A stretch of DNA of 64,000 nt, taken from positions 23,472 through 87,471 of the forward strand of contig NZ_VUOA01000019.1 in assembly GCF_008386575.1 (NCBI RefSeq). Reading direction: 5' to 3'. The number at the start of each line of letters is the position of its first letter. Position 1 is the stretch's first letter. The position numbers were made by a program, and so were the translations under genes. Origin of the DNA: Salinarimonas soli. GTDB lineage: Bacteria; Pseudomonadota; Alphaproteobacteria; Rhizobiales; Beijerinckiaceae. This document shows, in pieces, positions 57,040 to 64,000 of the stretch. A model generated the notes under the pieces. That model saw only the letters and a list, made by a program, of their open reading frames with translations. It made no database searches and had not been told where the DNA came from.

Positions 57040-57446
57040 CCGCCACGACGACGAACGGCCCCGTCCTCGCCCTGCGCGCCGCGGTCCTCGCCCGGCTCGC
57101 GGGCGACGCGGTGCTCGAAGCCCTCCTCGACGCGCCCGCGATCCACGACGAGGCGCCGGTGCGCGCCGGCGGCGTCCACGCGGTGTTCGGCGACGTGCAA
57201 TGCGAGCCCGACGTCGAGGGCGTCGCCGTCCAGTCCCTGGAGATCGTGGTGACGGGGCGGCCGGGCAGCGCGGCGTCCGCCCTCATGGCCGCCGACCGCA
57301 TCGGCGGGCTCCTCGACGGCGCGGACCTGGCGCTCGCCGGTCCCGCTCTCGCCAACCTCACCCTCGTCCGGCTGACCGCGACCCGCGACGGCGCCACGGG
57401 CCTTGCCCGGGTGTCGCTGCGCCTTCGCGCCGTCACGGCAACCTGA
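57036..57446 (+). CDS. GTA tail terminator-like DUF3168 protein (g8)
   Basis: 136 residues, DUF3168 family (LRAAVLARLAGDAVLEALLD near residue 12; SLEIVVTGRPGSAASALMAA near 68), tail-completion or terminator position. It starts inside the last codon of g7 (ATGA). Confidence 0.88.
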   Translation: MTATTTNGPVLALRAAVLARLAGDAVLEALLDAPAIHDEAPVRAGGVHAVFGDVQCEPDVEGVAVQSLEIVVTGRPGSAASALMAADRIGGLLDGADLALAGPALANLTLVRLTATRDGATGLARVSLRLRAVTAT

Positions 57447-57456
57447 AGGTATTGAA

Positions 57457-57867
57457 ATGGCCGTGCAAAAGGGCAAGGACCTCCTCATCCGCATCGACGA
57501 CGGGAGCGGCGCCTTCGTGGCGGTGGCGGGCCTGCGGGCCCGGCGCATCGCCCTCGACGCGCAGACGGTGGACGTGACGAGCGCCGATTCCGCCGGCCGC
57601 TGGCGCGAGCTCCTCGGCGGCGCCGGGGTGCGCCGGGCGAGCGTGTCGGGCGGCGGCGTCTTTCGCGACGAGCCCTCGGACGCGCTCATGCGCGCGCTCT
57701 TCTTCGAGGGCGGCATCCGCGCCTTCCAGGTCGTGATCCCGGGGCTCGGCCGCCTCGACGGCCCGTTCCAGATCGCGGCCCTCGACTATCGCGGCGAGCA
57801 CGCCGGCGAGGTCACCTTTGAGATGACCCTCGAATCCGCCGGCCTCCTCGCCTTCACGCCCGCCTGA
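57457..57867 (+). CDS. GTA major tail protein (g9, TP901-1 type)
   Basis: 136 residues of the phage major tail protein family: AVQKGKDLLIRIDDGSGAFV at the N-terminus, DVTSADSAGRWRELLGGAGV near residue 45, YRGEHAGEVTFEMTLESAG at the end. It builds the tail tube. AAGGTATTGAA before the ATG is a fair ribosome site. Confidence 0.92.
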   Translation: MAVQKGKDLLIRIDDGSGAFVAVAGLRARRIALDAQTVDVTSADSAGRWRELLGGAGVRRASVSGGGVFRDEPSDALMRALFFEGGIRAFQVVIPGLGRLDGPFQIAALDYRGEHAGEVTFEMTLESAGLLAFTPA

Positions 57868-58122
57868 GGGGCAGGAACGCCTCCAGGGTGGGCCCCCCTC
57901 TCCCATGGGGAGAGGGGCCGGGGGTGAGGGGGTACCACCTCGAACCAGTGATCTCCCCAACCCCTCATGCTGAGGAGGCCTGCGGAGCAGGCCGTCTCGA
58001 AGCACGCACCACCTCTGCCCCAGCCCTCCGGAGACCTCTGGAGCGCCCTTCGAGGCCCTGCTTCGCAGGGCACCTCAGGACGAGGGTGGCGGGTGGAGCC
58101 ACCCCATCAAGGAGACCATTGC
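57868..58122 (+). repeat. Family D and family A repeats between g9 and g10
   Basis: Family D at 57887-57943 (CCCCTCTCCCATGGGGAGAG) and a full family A copy at 57960-58092 (CCCCTCATGCTGAGGAGGCC to CACCTCAGGACGAGGGTGG). The element ends 30 bases before the g10 ATG, so it lies in the likely 5' leader of g10. Confidence 0.78.
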
Positions 58123-58500
58123 ATGCCCAATCGCCGCCGCGGGGAGGTGCAGGCCAGCTTCGGCGGGCGCCCCCACACCTTGCGCCTGACGCTGGGCGCG
58201 CTCGCCGAGCTGGAGGACGCCTTCGCGGTGGAGAGCCTCACCGCGCTCGCCGCGCGCTTCGGCGAGGGGCGCCTGTCGAGCCGCGACCTCGTCGCCATCC
58301 TCGGCGCCGCCCTGCGCGGGGGCGGGCACGCGATCACCGACGCGGAGGTGGCCGACCTGCCCCTCGACGGCGGGATCGAGGGCGTCGCCGAGGCGGCGGC
58401 CGAGGCGCTGCGCCTCGCCTTCGGGGAGGCCGGCCCAAACCCTCCGGGGCCGCAGGCGCGCCCGCAGCGTTCCCCTGGGACGACGTCCTCGGGTTCCTGA
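58123..58500 (+). CDS. GTA tail chaperone g10 (zero-frame product)
   Basis: 125 residues if read in one frame. The core TFGGRPHTLRLTLG-like segment (near residue 12) and LSSRDLVAILGAALRGGG belong to the GTA gp10 family. From residue 106 the sequence turns into low-complexity PNPPGPQARPQRSPG. A slippery site at 58434-58440 allows a -1 shift into the g10.1 frame, giving a fused product of 184 residues. AAGGAGACC lies eight bases before the ATG. Confidence 0.88.
   Translation: MPNRRRGEVQASFGGRPHTLRLTLGALAELEDAFAVESLTALAARFGEGRLSSRDLVAILGAALRGGGHAITDAEVADLPLDGGIEGVAEAAAEALRLAFGEAGPNPPGPQARPQRSPGTTSSGS
58434..58440 (+). promoter_or_regulatory. Programmed -1 frameshift slippery site
   Basis: C CCA AAC in the g10 frame: a perfect X XXY YYZ heptamer. 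After a -1 slip the ribosome reads CCC, AAA, then continues in the g10.1 frame to the stop at 58676. This mirrors the lambda gpG/gpGT tail chaperones. Confidence 0.7.
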
Positions 58501-58676
58501 TCGGCGTCCTGCGGCTCACCCCCGACGCGGCCTGGGCGCTCACCCCGCGCGAGCTCGCGATGGTGCTGCGCCCCCACCTCGCCCCGGCGCCCCTCGACCG
58601 CGCCACCCTCGACGGGTTGCTGCGCGCCTATCCCGACGACCCGCCCGCCCGAGATCCCCCCTGGAGAGCCCCATGA
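58440..58676 (+). CDS. GTA tail chaperone g10.1 (rcc01693-like), made by frameshift
   Basis: The g10.1 frame encodes about 78 residues with the rcc01693-like core FPWDDVLGFLIGVLRLTPDA and ALTPRELAMVLRPH. No ATG, GTG or TTG lies in this frame anywhere between the start of g10 and the core, so independent initiation is unlikely. It is -1 relative to g10, and the slippery site at 58434-58440 joins them. The fusion is encoded by 58123-58440 plus 58440-58676. It overlaps the tape measure start by four bases. Confidence 0.78.
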   Translation, partial: PSGAAGAPAAFPWDDVLGFLIGVLRLTPDAAWALTPRELAMVLRPHLAPAPLDRATLDGLLRAYPDDPPARDPPWRAP

Positions 58677-59125
58677 CCGACGACGCCGCCGCCCGCATCG
58701 GGGGCCTCGAGGCCGGAGCCCGGCGCGTGGGCGAGGCGCTGAGCCGCGCCTTCGAGGACGGGGCCGCGGAAGGCCGGCGCCTCGACGGGGTCTTGCGCGA
58801 CATCGAGCGCACCATGGCCGGGATGGCGCTGCGCACCGCCGCGAGCACGCTCGGCTCGATCGCGACGCAGGGGCTCGGCTCCCTGGTCTCCTCGCTGACG
58901 GGCCTGCAGGTGCCCCTAGGCGGCGCGAACCTCGCCGGGAACCTGCCGCTCGACCGCCTCTTCGGCGCGAACCGCCGCGAGACGGCCGCCGAGGCCCCGG
59001 CCGCTCGCCCAGTTTCCGTCTCGGTCCAGATCACCACCCCCGACGCGGCGAGCTTCAAGCGCTCCGAGGCCCAGGTCTCGGCGAGCCTCGCGCGGGCCGT
59101 GGCCCGGGGGGCGCGGGCGATGTGA
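58673..59125 (+). CDS. GTA tape measure-like protein (g11), short
   Basis: 150 residues: an N-terminal coiled-coil (ARIGGLEAGARRVGEALSRA, VLRDIERTMAGMALRTAAST), a glycine-rich middle and a C-terminal SFKRSEAQVSASLARAVARG segment found in GTA tape measures. RcGTA g11 is about 219 residues; at 150 this would give a shorter tail. The start overlaps the g10.1 stop. An antisense two-component pair follows after 11 bases. Confidence 0.85.
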   Translation: MTDDAAARIGGLEAGARRVGEALSRAFEDGAAEGRRLDGVLRDIERTMAGMALRTAASTLGSIATQGLGSLVSSLTGLQVPLGGANLAGNLPLDRLFGANRRETAAEAPAARPVSVSVQITTPDAASFKRSEAQVSASLARAVARGARAM

Positions 59126-59136
59126 GGGGGCGGCGC

Positions 59137-59562
59137 TCAGTAGAGATGCATGCCCGAGGGCAGGGCGCACGGCGCCTCGCCCCGGATCACCGCGCGCGCC
59201 GCGACGACGGCGGCCAAGAGGCTGCGCTCGTCGGCGGGCTTGTGGAGGCAGCCGAGCGCCGCGGTGCGCCCCCGCTCGGCCGGGCAATTGCCGGTGACGA
59301 ACAGGCACGGGATGCCGAGCTCGGCGAAGCGGGCCGCCACGTCGAGCCCGGAGCTTCCCCGCAGGAGCTGCACGTCGACGAGGGCGAGGTCCGGGCGCGT
59401 GCGGCCCGCCAGGGCAAGGGCGCTCGCGAGGTCGTCGGCGACGCCCAGGACCTCGTGGCCGGCGTCGAGGAGCGAATCCTCCATCGACATGGCGAGAAGC
59501 GCCTCGTCCTCGACGATGACGAGGCGCAGCGGATGGCCGGCGGCGGGGCTCGATGGGGGCAT
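59137..59562 (-). CDS. Single-domain response regulator
   Basis: 141 residues, a receiver domain alone: acidic pair in LVIVEDEALLA (near residue 19), phospho-acceptor Asp in LALVDVQLLRG (near 62) and Lys in CLHKPADE (near 107). No output domain, so it must act by protein contacts or as a phosphate sink. It lies six bases after its kinase gene on the antisense strand inside the GTA cluster. Single-domain regulators with HisKA_2/HWE kinases often feed PhyR. Confidence 0.92.
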   Translation of the reverse strand: MPPSSPAAGHPLRLVIVEDEALLAMSMEDSLLDAGHEVLGVADDLASALALAGRTRPDLALVDVQLLRGSSGLDVAARFAELGIPCLFVTGNCPAERGRTAALGCLHKPADERSLLAAVVAARAVIRGEAPCALPSGMHLY

Positions 59563-59568
59563 GCAGGC

Positions 59569-61302
59569 TCAGGCGGGTGGCGTGAAGGCGATCGTGAACC
59601 GGGCTCCCGGCTCGGCGGGCTCGGCCCGCAGCTCGGCGCGGATCTGGCGCGCGAGCGCCGTGACGATCCGCATGCCGGTGCTCTTCGAGCGCGCGGGATC
59701 GAAGCCCTCGGGCAGGCCCGGGCCGTCGTCGCCGACGGTGACCTGGACCGTCCCGCCCTCGTCCTGGCGCAGGCGGAGCTCGATGCGGCCCGCGCGCCCG
59801 TCCCAGAAGGCGTGCTTCGCGGCGTTGGTCAGGAGCTCGGCCACGAGCATCACGAGGGGCGTGGCGTCGTTGATCTTGAGGACGATCCCGCCCTGCACGT
59901 CGACGTCGAGCCGCACGCGGTCCTCCGCCCCGTAGGCCTTGAGGGTGTCGGCCGCGATGGCGGCGAGGAAGGAGCCGATCTCCAGCCGGTCGTGTCGGCC
60001 GCTCTCGTAGAGGCGCTGGTGCACCCCGGCCACCACGCCGACCCGGGCCCGCACCTCGGCGAGCCGGCTCTGGAGATCGGGGTCGCCCGATTGCCGGGCC
60101 TGGAGCGCGAGCAGGCTCGTCACCACGGCGAGAGAGTTCTTCACCCGGTGGTTCACCTCGTAGAGGAGGGCTTCCTTCGTCTCCAGCGCCTCGCGCAGCT
60201 CGCTTGCCGCGCGGGCATGGGCTTCTCCCACCGCGTTGACCTCGCGGATGGCGGTGCTGACGGCCGGCATGGCGCCACCGGCACCGAGCGCCGAGGCGCT
60301 CCCGACCAGGCTGTCGAGGGCGCCCATGATGCGCCGTCCCATGAGGGCCGCGAGCCCCGCCGAGAGCAGGAACAGGAGCGCCCCCGTGGCGATGAGAAGG
60401 CGCATCAGCTCGGCGACCGGGCGCCGGAGGACCTCGTCCTCGATGCCGACCGCCACGGTCCAGCCGACGTTCGGCACGGGGGCCGTGAACACGGTGACGG
60501 GCGCCCCGGCGGCGGTGACCGAGTGGAGCCGCCCCCCCGCCGCGGGCACGGCTTCGGCGAGCATCGTCGACTCGGCGCTCTCGGCCTCCGACGGCCGGTT
60601 GCGGGCGAGCGCCACGGTTCGCCGGTCGGCGACGATCGCGAGGCCCTGCTCGGGCCGCACGGTGCTGAGGATGATCTGGCGCAGGCGCTCGGCCGGGATG
60701 CTGAGCTGGAGGAGATAGGCGACCTCCTGGCTACGCTCCCGGAACACGGGCACCATGATCACGAACAGGGGCTCGTTGGCGATCTGCCCCGTGAACATGT
60801 CGGTGACGTAGGGCTTCTTCGTCTCGAGCAGGACCGGCACGCCCCGGCGCACCTCCGGGTGGACCAGGGGGAGCGGCGTTCCCCAGGGGCGGCGCGTGTT
60901 GACGAGCTGCTGGCCGTTGCGGTCGAACAGGACCACCGCGAGCTCCAGCGTCTCGGCGAGCCGGGAGGCGACCACGTGGAAGCTCCCGAGATCGCCCGTC
61001 TGCAGCGACTGGGAATGGGTCAGGGCCTGGAGCCCGGCGGTGAGCGTGACGAGGTCGCGGTCCACGTCGATGGCCACGGTGCGGGCCGCGATGGAGCCCT
61101 CGCGCCGGATGGCCTCCTGCTCCCGCGACGCCGATTGCCAGAGCAGGAACGCCAGGAAGCCGAGAACCGGGACGACGATGCCTGCGCACAGCATCACGAG
61201 ATGCCAGCTCAGCGGGCGGACCGTGGGCGCCCGCTCCGCGGTCCACGGAAGGGGCAGCGGGCTGGCCTGGCCGGTGATCGGTTGCGACGTACCGTCGGAC
61301 AT
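59569..61302 (-). CDS. Membrane histidine kinase, HisKA_2/HWE type
   Basis: 577 residues: membrane span at about 34-55, a large periplasmic sensor domain (about 56-300, double-Cache-like), second span near 301-322, HAMP-like linker, then the kinase with phospho-acceptor His385 in YEVNHRVKNSLAVV, N-box LVAELLTNAAKHAF and G-box GDDGPGLPEGFD. The HRVKN form marks the HisKA_2/HWE families, whose members often control the general stress response through PhyR. It is an operon with the single-domain regulator and lies antisense between g11 and g12. Confidence 0.92.
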   Translation of the reverse strand: MSDGTSQPITGQASPLPLPWTAERAPTVRPLSWHLVMLCAGIVVPVLGFLAFLLWQSASREQEAIRREGSIAARTVAIDVDRDLVTLTAGLQALTHSQSLQTGDLGSFHVVASRLAETLELAVVLFDRNGQQLVNTRRPWGTPLPLVHPEVRRGVPVLLETKKPYVTDMFTGQIANEPLFVIMVPVFRERSQEVAYLLQLSIPAERLRQIILSTVRPEQGLAIVADRRTVALARNRPSEAESAESTMLAEAVPAAGGRLHSVTAAGAPVTVFTAPVPNVGWTVAVGIEDEVLRRPVAELMRLLIATGALLFLLSAGLAALMGRRIMGALDSLVGSASALGAGGAMPAVSTAIREVNAVGEAHARAASELREALETKEALLYEVNHRVKNSLAVVTSLLALQARQSGDPDLQSRLAEVRARVGVVAGVHQRLYESGRHDRLEIGSFLAAIAADTLKAYGAEDRVRLDVDVQGGIVLKINDATPLVMLVAELLTNAAKHAFWDGRAGRIELRLRQDEGGTVQVTVGDDGPGLPEGFDPARSKSTGMRIVTALARQIRAELRAEPAEPGARFTIAFTPPA

Positions 61303-61409
61303 GCGGGCGGGCCGGCAAGAGGGAATCGGGGTGGCAGGCTTCAACTTAGACGAACAAACCGAGGCGCACATTGGGGTTTTCCCTGGCGCGCCGTCCGCCG
61401 GAGGGGGTC

Positions 61410-62042
61410 ATGCAGGAGTTTCACGAGGTGCGCTTTCCCTTCGCCGTGGCGCTCGGCGCGCGGGGCGGGCCGGGGCGGGTGACGGAGATCGTGACGCTGG
61501 CCTCCGGCAGGGAGCATCGCAACGCCCGCCACGCGGGCTCCCGGCGCCGCTACGACGCGGGGCTCGGCATCCGCACCCTCGACGCGCTGCACGAGGTGGT
61601 GGGCTTCTTCGAGGAGCGGCGCGGGCGCCTGCACGGCTTCCGCTTCCGCGACGCGGTCGACTGGAAGTCCTGCCCGCCCCTGCGCGAGCCCGCGGCCGGC
61701 GACCAGCGCATCGGCACGGGGGACGGCGCCACCCGGGTGTTCCCGCTGGTGAAGGCCTATGGCGGGGCGCACGCGCCCTATGCCCGTCCCATCGCCAAGC
61801 CCGTGGCCGGCACGGTGCGGATCGCGGTGGACGGGGTGGAGCTCACCGGGATCGGGGGATCCTGTGATCCCGTGACGGGGCTCGTGACGCTGGCGGCGGC
61901 GCCGAAGGCCGGCGCCGCCGTGACGGCGGGCTTCTGCTTCGACGTGCCCGTCCGCTTCGACACCGACGAGCTCCTCTTCGACCTCTCGGCCTTCGGGGCG
62001 GGCGAGGCGCCCAACGTGCCGCTGATCGAGATCGTCCCGTGA
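61410..62042 (+). CDS. GTA DUF2460 tail protein (g12)
   Basis: 210 residues of the DUF2460/TIGR02217 family (FHEVRFPFAVALGARGGPG near residue 4, RRYDAGLGIRTLDALHEVVG, RFRDAVDWKSC near 78). It is the distal tail component of GTAs. GGAGGGGGTC lies directly before the ATG at 61410. It has no GTA neighbour in 2 kb on the left because of the kinase pair, so an own promoter in the 107-base gap is required. Confidence 0.93.
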   Translation: MQEFHEVRFPFAVALGARGGPGRVTEIVTLASGREHRNARHAGSRRRYDAGLGIRTLDALHEVVGFFEERRGRLHGFRFRDAVDWKSCPPLREPAAGDQRIGTGDGATRVFPLVKAYGGAHAPYARPIAKPVAGTVRIAVDGVELTGIGGSCDPVTGLVTLAAAPKAGAAVTAGFCFDVPVRFDTDELLFDLSAFGAGEAPNVPLIEIVP

Positions 62043-62111
62043 CGTCGCGCCTGGATCTTAAGGTTAAACCATCGTTGCCGGAGCGCCGCCTTGGATCGCC
62101 GGCTCTCTCAT

Positions 62112-62134
62112 GCATAATAAATCATCGATTATGC
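62112..62134. promoter_or_regulatory. AT-rich inverted repeat before the EF-hand gene
   Basis: GCATAAT (62112-62118) and ATTATGC (62128-62134) with a nine-base spacer. The whole 62040-62160 stretch is unusually AT-rich (CTACAATAGATAGAG) and probably holds the promoter of the EF-hand gene; the repeat could be a repressor site. Confidence 0.5.
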
Positions 62135-62162
62135 CTACAATAGATAGAGAGAAGGCGGGACG

Positions 62163-63230
62163 ATGAGCAAAGACGGCCTCAGCTACGATCGCGGGCTCGC
62201 CTCGTTCGGGTCCCTCGTCGATCTCGCGGCGCGCCATGCCGGCGAGGACGGCGTGCTGGACGCCGGCGAGTTCAAGGCCTTCGCCAAGGCCGCGAAGCTG
62301 AAGGGGGCCGACCTCTCGATGGTCGACGGCGCCGACGGCTCGGCCAAGGACGGCAAGGTCTCCATGGGCGAGCTCGTGGCCCGCATGGGCATCGCCGACC
62401 ACGCCGACGGCGTGCGCGGCGACAACGGCCTGCTCAGCCGCAAGGAGGTGCGGGGCATCACCCGCGGCTGCATCGGCAACGCGCCGCTCCCCAACGCCGC
62501 CATCGGCGAGGTGGACGCGCCGGGCACGGCGCCCACGGGCGACAGCCTCCTCGACGCCATGGACGGGCCGAGCCGGCGCCATTCCGGCGCGGTGACGGCG
62601 GGCGAGCTGTTCGACTTCCTCGTCGCGGCGAAGGACCGCAACGGGCGCCACCTGCACGGGGGCGACTACCGCTTCAACGGCGACGAGCTCAAGGCGCTCG
62701 CGAAGGCCACGGGCCTCGACGAGGGCAAGCTCGCCGCGCTCGCGGGCTCCGACGGCTATCTCGACATCGCCGACCTGCAGCGGGCGGTGGAGAGCGGCGA
62801 CACGGACGGCTCCGGCGCCCTGTCCGGCGACGAGCTGGCCGACCTGCTCCTGCCGGCGGCGGACGACGAGGAGCCCTGCTGCGGGCCCACCTGCGGCGCC
62901 GAGGCCACGAACCCGCTCTTCGCCGCCATCGACGGCTCGAACCCCGCTCACCTCGGCGCCCTCACCACGGGCGAGGTGTTCGACTTCCTGATCCAGGCCA
63001 GGGGCGCGGACGGCGCGCCGCTCCATGGCGGCGACGATCGCTTCGACGGCGACGAGGTCGCCGCGCTCGCCGCCGCCACAGGCTTCGCCGCCTCGGCCCT
63101 GGCCCGCATGGCCGGCGCCGACGGCATCCTCGACGCCACCGACATCGCCGACGCGGTGGCGGCGGCCGACACGAGCCGCGACGGCACCCTTGACCGGGGC
63201 GAGTTCGACGGCCTGTCCAAGGCCACCTGA
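62163..63230 (+). CDS. EF-hand repeat protein inserted in the GTA cluster
   Basis: 355 residues with repeated EF-hand-like calcium loops: DGVLDAGEF (near residue 30), DTDGSGALSGDEL (near 213, closest to canonical) and DTSRDGTLDRGEF (near 338), in two similar halves (LFDFLVAAKDRNGRHLHGGD versus VFDFLIQARGADGAPLHGGD). No signal peptide. Two CC/C cysteines near residue 240. GAAGGCGGGACG precedes the ATG. Duplication of a 150-residue unit is evident. Calcium binding is likely; the role is unknown and not a standard GTA gene. Confidence 0.75.
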   Translation: MSKDGLSYDRGLASFGSLVDLAARHAGEDGVLDAGEFKAFAKAAKLKGADLSMVDGADGSAKDGKVSMGELVARMGIADHADGVRGDNGLLSRKEVRGITRGCIGNAPLPNAAIGEVDAPGTAPTGDSLLDAMDGPSRRHSGAVTAGELFDFLVAAKDRNGRHLHGGDYRFNGDELKALAKATGLDEGKLAALAGSDGYLDIADLQRAVESGDTDGSGALSGDELADLLLPAADDEEPCCGPTCGAEATNPLFAAIDGSNPAHLGALTTGEVFDFLIQARGADGAPLHGGDDRFDGDEVAALAAATGFAASALARMAGADGILDATDIADAVAAADTSRDGTLDRGEFDGLSKAT

Positions 63231-63345
63231 CCCACGCTTCAAGGCGACTAGGCCTATACGCCCCTCGCACCGGCTCGCTTGAGCCGTGGCGGGGGGCGAT
63301 GCGTTTCGTGACGCCGCGTCGCGCGCTTCTCCGCCGGAGACCCCC

Positions 63346-64000
63346 ATGCGAACCCTGTCCCCTGAGCTCGCGGCCCGCCTGGGCCGCGAGACCGCCTCCC
63401 TGTGCCGGTGCTGGGCCCTGATCCGCCGCGACGGCGCGGTGCTGGGCTTCACCGACCATGACCGCGACGTCGCATTCGCGGGCCGCGTCCACGCCGCCCG
63501 CACGGGCCTCGACGCGGCGGAGGCCACGAGCGAGCTCGGCTTTGCCGTGGGCGGCGGCGAGGTGGCGGGCGCGCTCACCTCGGCGGGGATCACGGAGGAC
63601 GACCTCGCGGCGGGGCTCTACGACGACGCGAGCGTGGAGACCTGGCTCGTGGACTGGGCCGAGCCTGAGCACCGGCTCCTCCTCGACGTGGCGCATCTGG
63701 GCGAGATCCGCCGCGCCGACGGCGCCTTCGTGGCGGAGCTGCGTGGGCTGATGCACCGCCTCGACGAGGAGCGCGGCCGCCTCTACGGCGCGGCCTGCTC
63801 GGCCGATCTCGGCGACGCCCGCTGCCGGGTGGACCTCTCAGCCCCGGCCCTGCGCCACGAGGGCGCGGTCGCCTCCACCGACGGCGCCCTGGAGATCACG
63901 GCCCCTGCGCTCGCGGGCTACGCGCCGGGCCTGTTCACGGGCGGGCGCCTGCGCTGGACGGCTGGGCTCAATGCCGGCACGGCGGTCGAGGTCAGGGCGC
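63346..64000 (+). CDS. GTA DUF2163 protein (g13), cut by the window end
   Basis: The first 218 residues of a DUF2163/TIGR02218 protein, normally about 290: LSPELAARLGRETASLCRCW (residue 4), GFTDHDRDVAFAG (near 36), SELGFAVGGGEVAGALTSAG and RLYGAACSADLGDARCRVDL are family marks with conserved cysteines. The start at 63346 follows GGAGACCCCC. It is followed outside the window presumably by g14 (cell-wall peptidase) and g15. Confidence 0.92.
   Translation, partial: MRTLSPELAARLGRETASLCRCWALIRRDGAVLGFTDHDRDVAFAGRVHAARTGLDAAEATSELGFAVGGGEVAGALTSAGITEDDLAAGLYDDASVETWLVDWAEPEHRLLLDVAHLGEIRRADGAFVAELRGLMHRLDEERGRLYGAACSADLGDARCRVDLSAPALRHEGAVASTDGALEITAPALAGYAPGLFTGGRLRWTAGLNAGTAVEVRA

Noticed and set aside
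48487-59125. Reading the region as an ordinary temperate prophage
   Set aside because: No integrase, repressor, lysis or replication genes are present, and the gene order and families g2-g13 are those of an RcGTA-like gene transfer agent.
56200-62066. Shared GATCTTAAGGTT(A/G)A at 56204-56217 (inside g6, reverse) and 62053-62066 (after g12)
   Set aside because: Two copies, one inside a coding region, with 13 of 14 bases matching, may be chance; no element boundaries or third copy were found.

Overview
The window is a very GC-rich chromosomal segment of an alphaproteobacterium. Its marker genes point to the Hyphomicrobiales (Rhizobiales): PhyR/NepR stress regulators, a MucR regulator, an HWE/HisKA_2-type kinase, an RcGTA-like gene transfer agent (GTA) cluster, and several families of dispersed GC-rich palindromic repeats. 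The genus cannot be fixed from the sequence. No tRNA or rRNA gene and no CRISPR array was seen.

Layout. 0-15 kb is housekeeping: tRNA threonylcarbamoylation (Sua5), an acyl-CoA dehydrogenase/enoyl-CoA hydratase/SDR set, tadA, an RluB-type pseudouridine synthase with huge low-complexity arms, rsmD, prs, a molybdate modA-modC pair without modB, rplY, pth, a VapBC module and ychF. 15-20 kb holds a FadR-type regulator with ribokinase, small membrane proteins, an XRE regulator and an exported MsrB. 20.5-29.9 kb is a leftward catabolic cluster that reads as 3-sulfolactate degradation: suyA-suyB (lyase), suyZ-like exporter, slcC and comC (two sulfolactate dehydrogenases acting together as a racemase), a solute-binding protein, and accessory GST, dehydrogenase and CMD genes. 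A divergent GntR/HutC regulator faces two matching operator palindromes.

32.5-41 kb is a general stress response island. It contains nepR and phyR, transcribed divergently from back-to-back EcfG-type promoters (GGAAC-N16-CGTT), surrounded by small membrane or exported proteins, a DUF892 ferritin-like protein and a PRC-barrel protein. By eye there are eight exact EcfG promoters, one exact with a 17-base spacer, and four near-matches. Two of them lead straight into Rho-independent terminators with no gene between, so they look like stress-induced small RNAs. One overlaps a perfect CtrA box. The sigma factor gene ecfG is not in the window.

41-47.9 kb carries a DUF1611 protein, a ROK kinase, oligopeptidase B with a cytosolic MsrB, mucR and a DUF6456 protein. 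From 48.0 kb to the right edge runs a GTA cluster in canonical order: g1-like, terminase, portal, two small ORFs, protease, capsid, g6, g7, g8, g9, g10/g10.1, tape measure, g12 and g13 (cut by the window end). It is interrupted by repeats and non-GTA genes: DoxX, GIY-YIG, an antisense secreted trypsin-like protease, an antisense histidine kinase/response regulator pair, and an EF-hand protein. The g10/g10.1 tail chaperones appear to be joined by a -1 programmed frameshift at a C CCA AAC slippery site, since g10.1 has no usable start codon.
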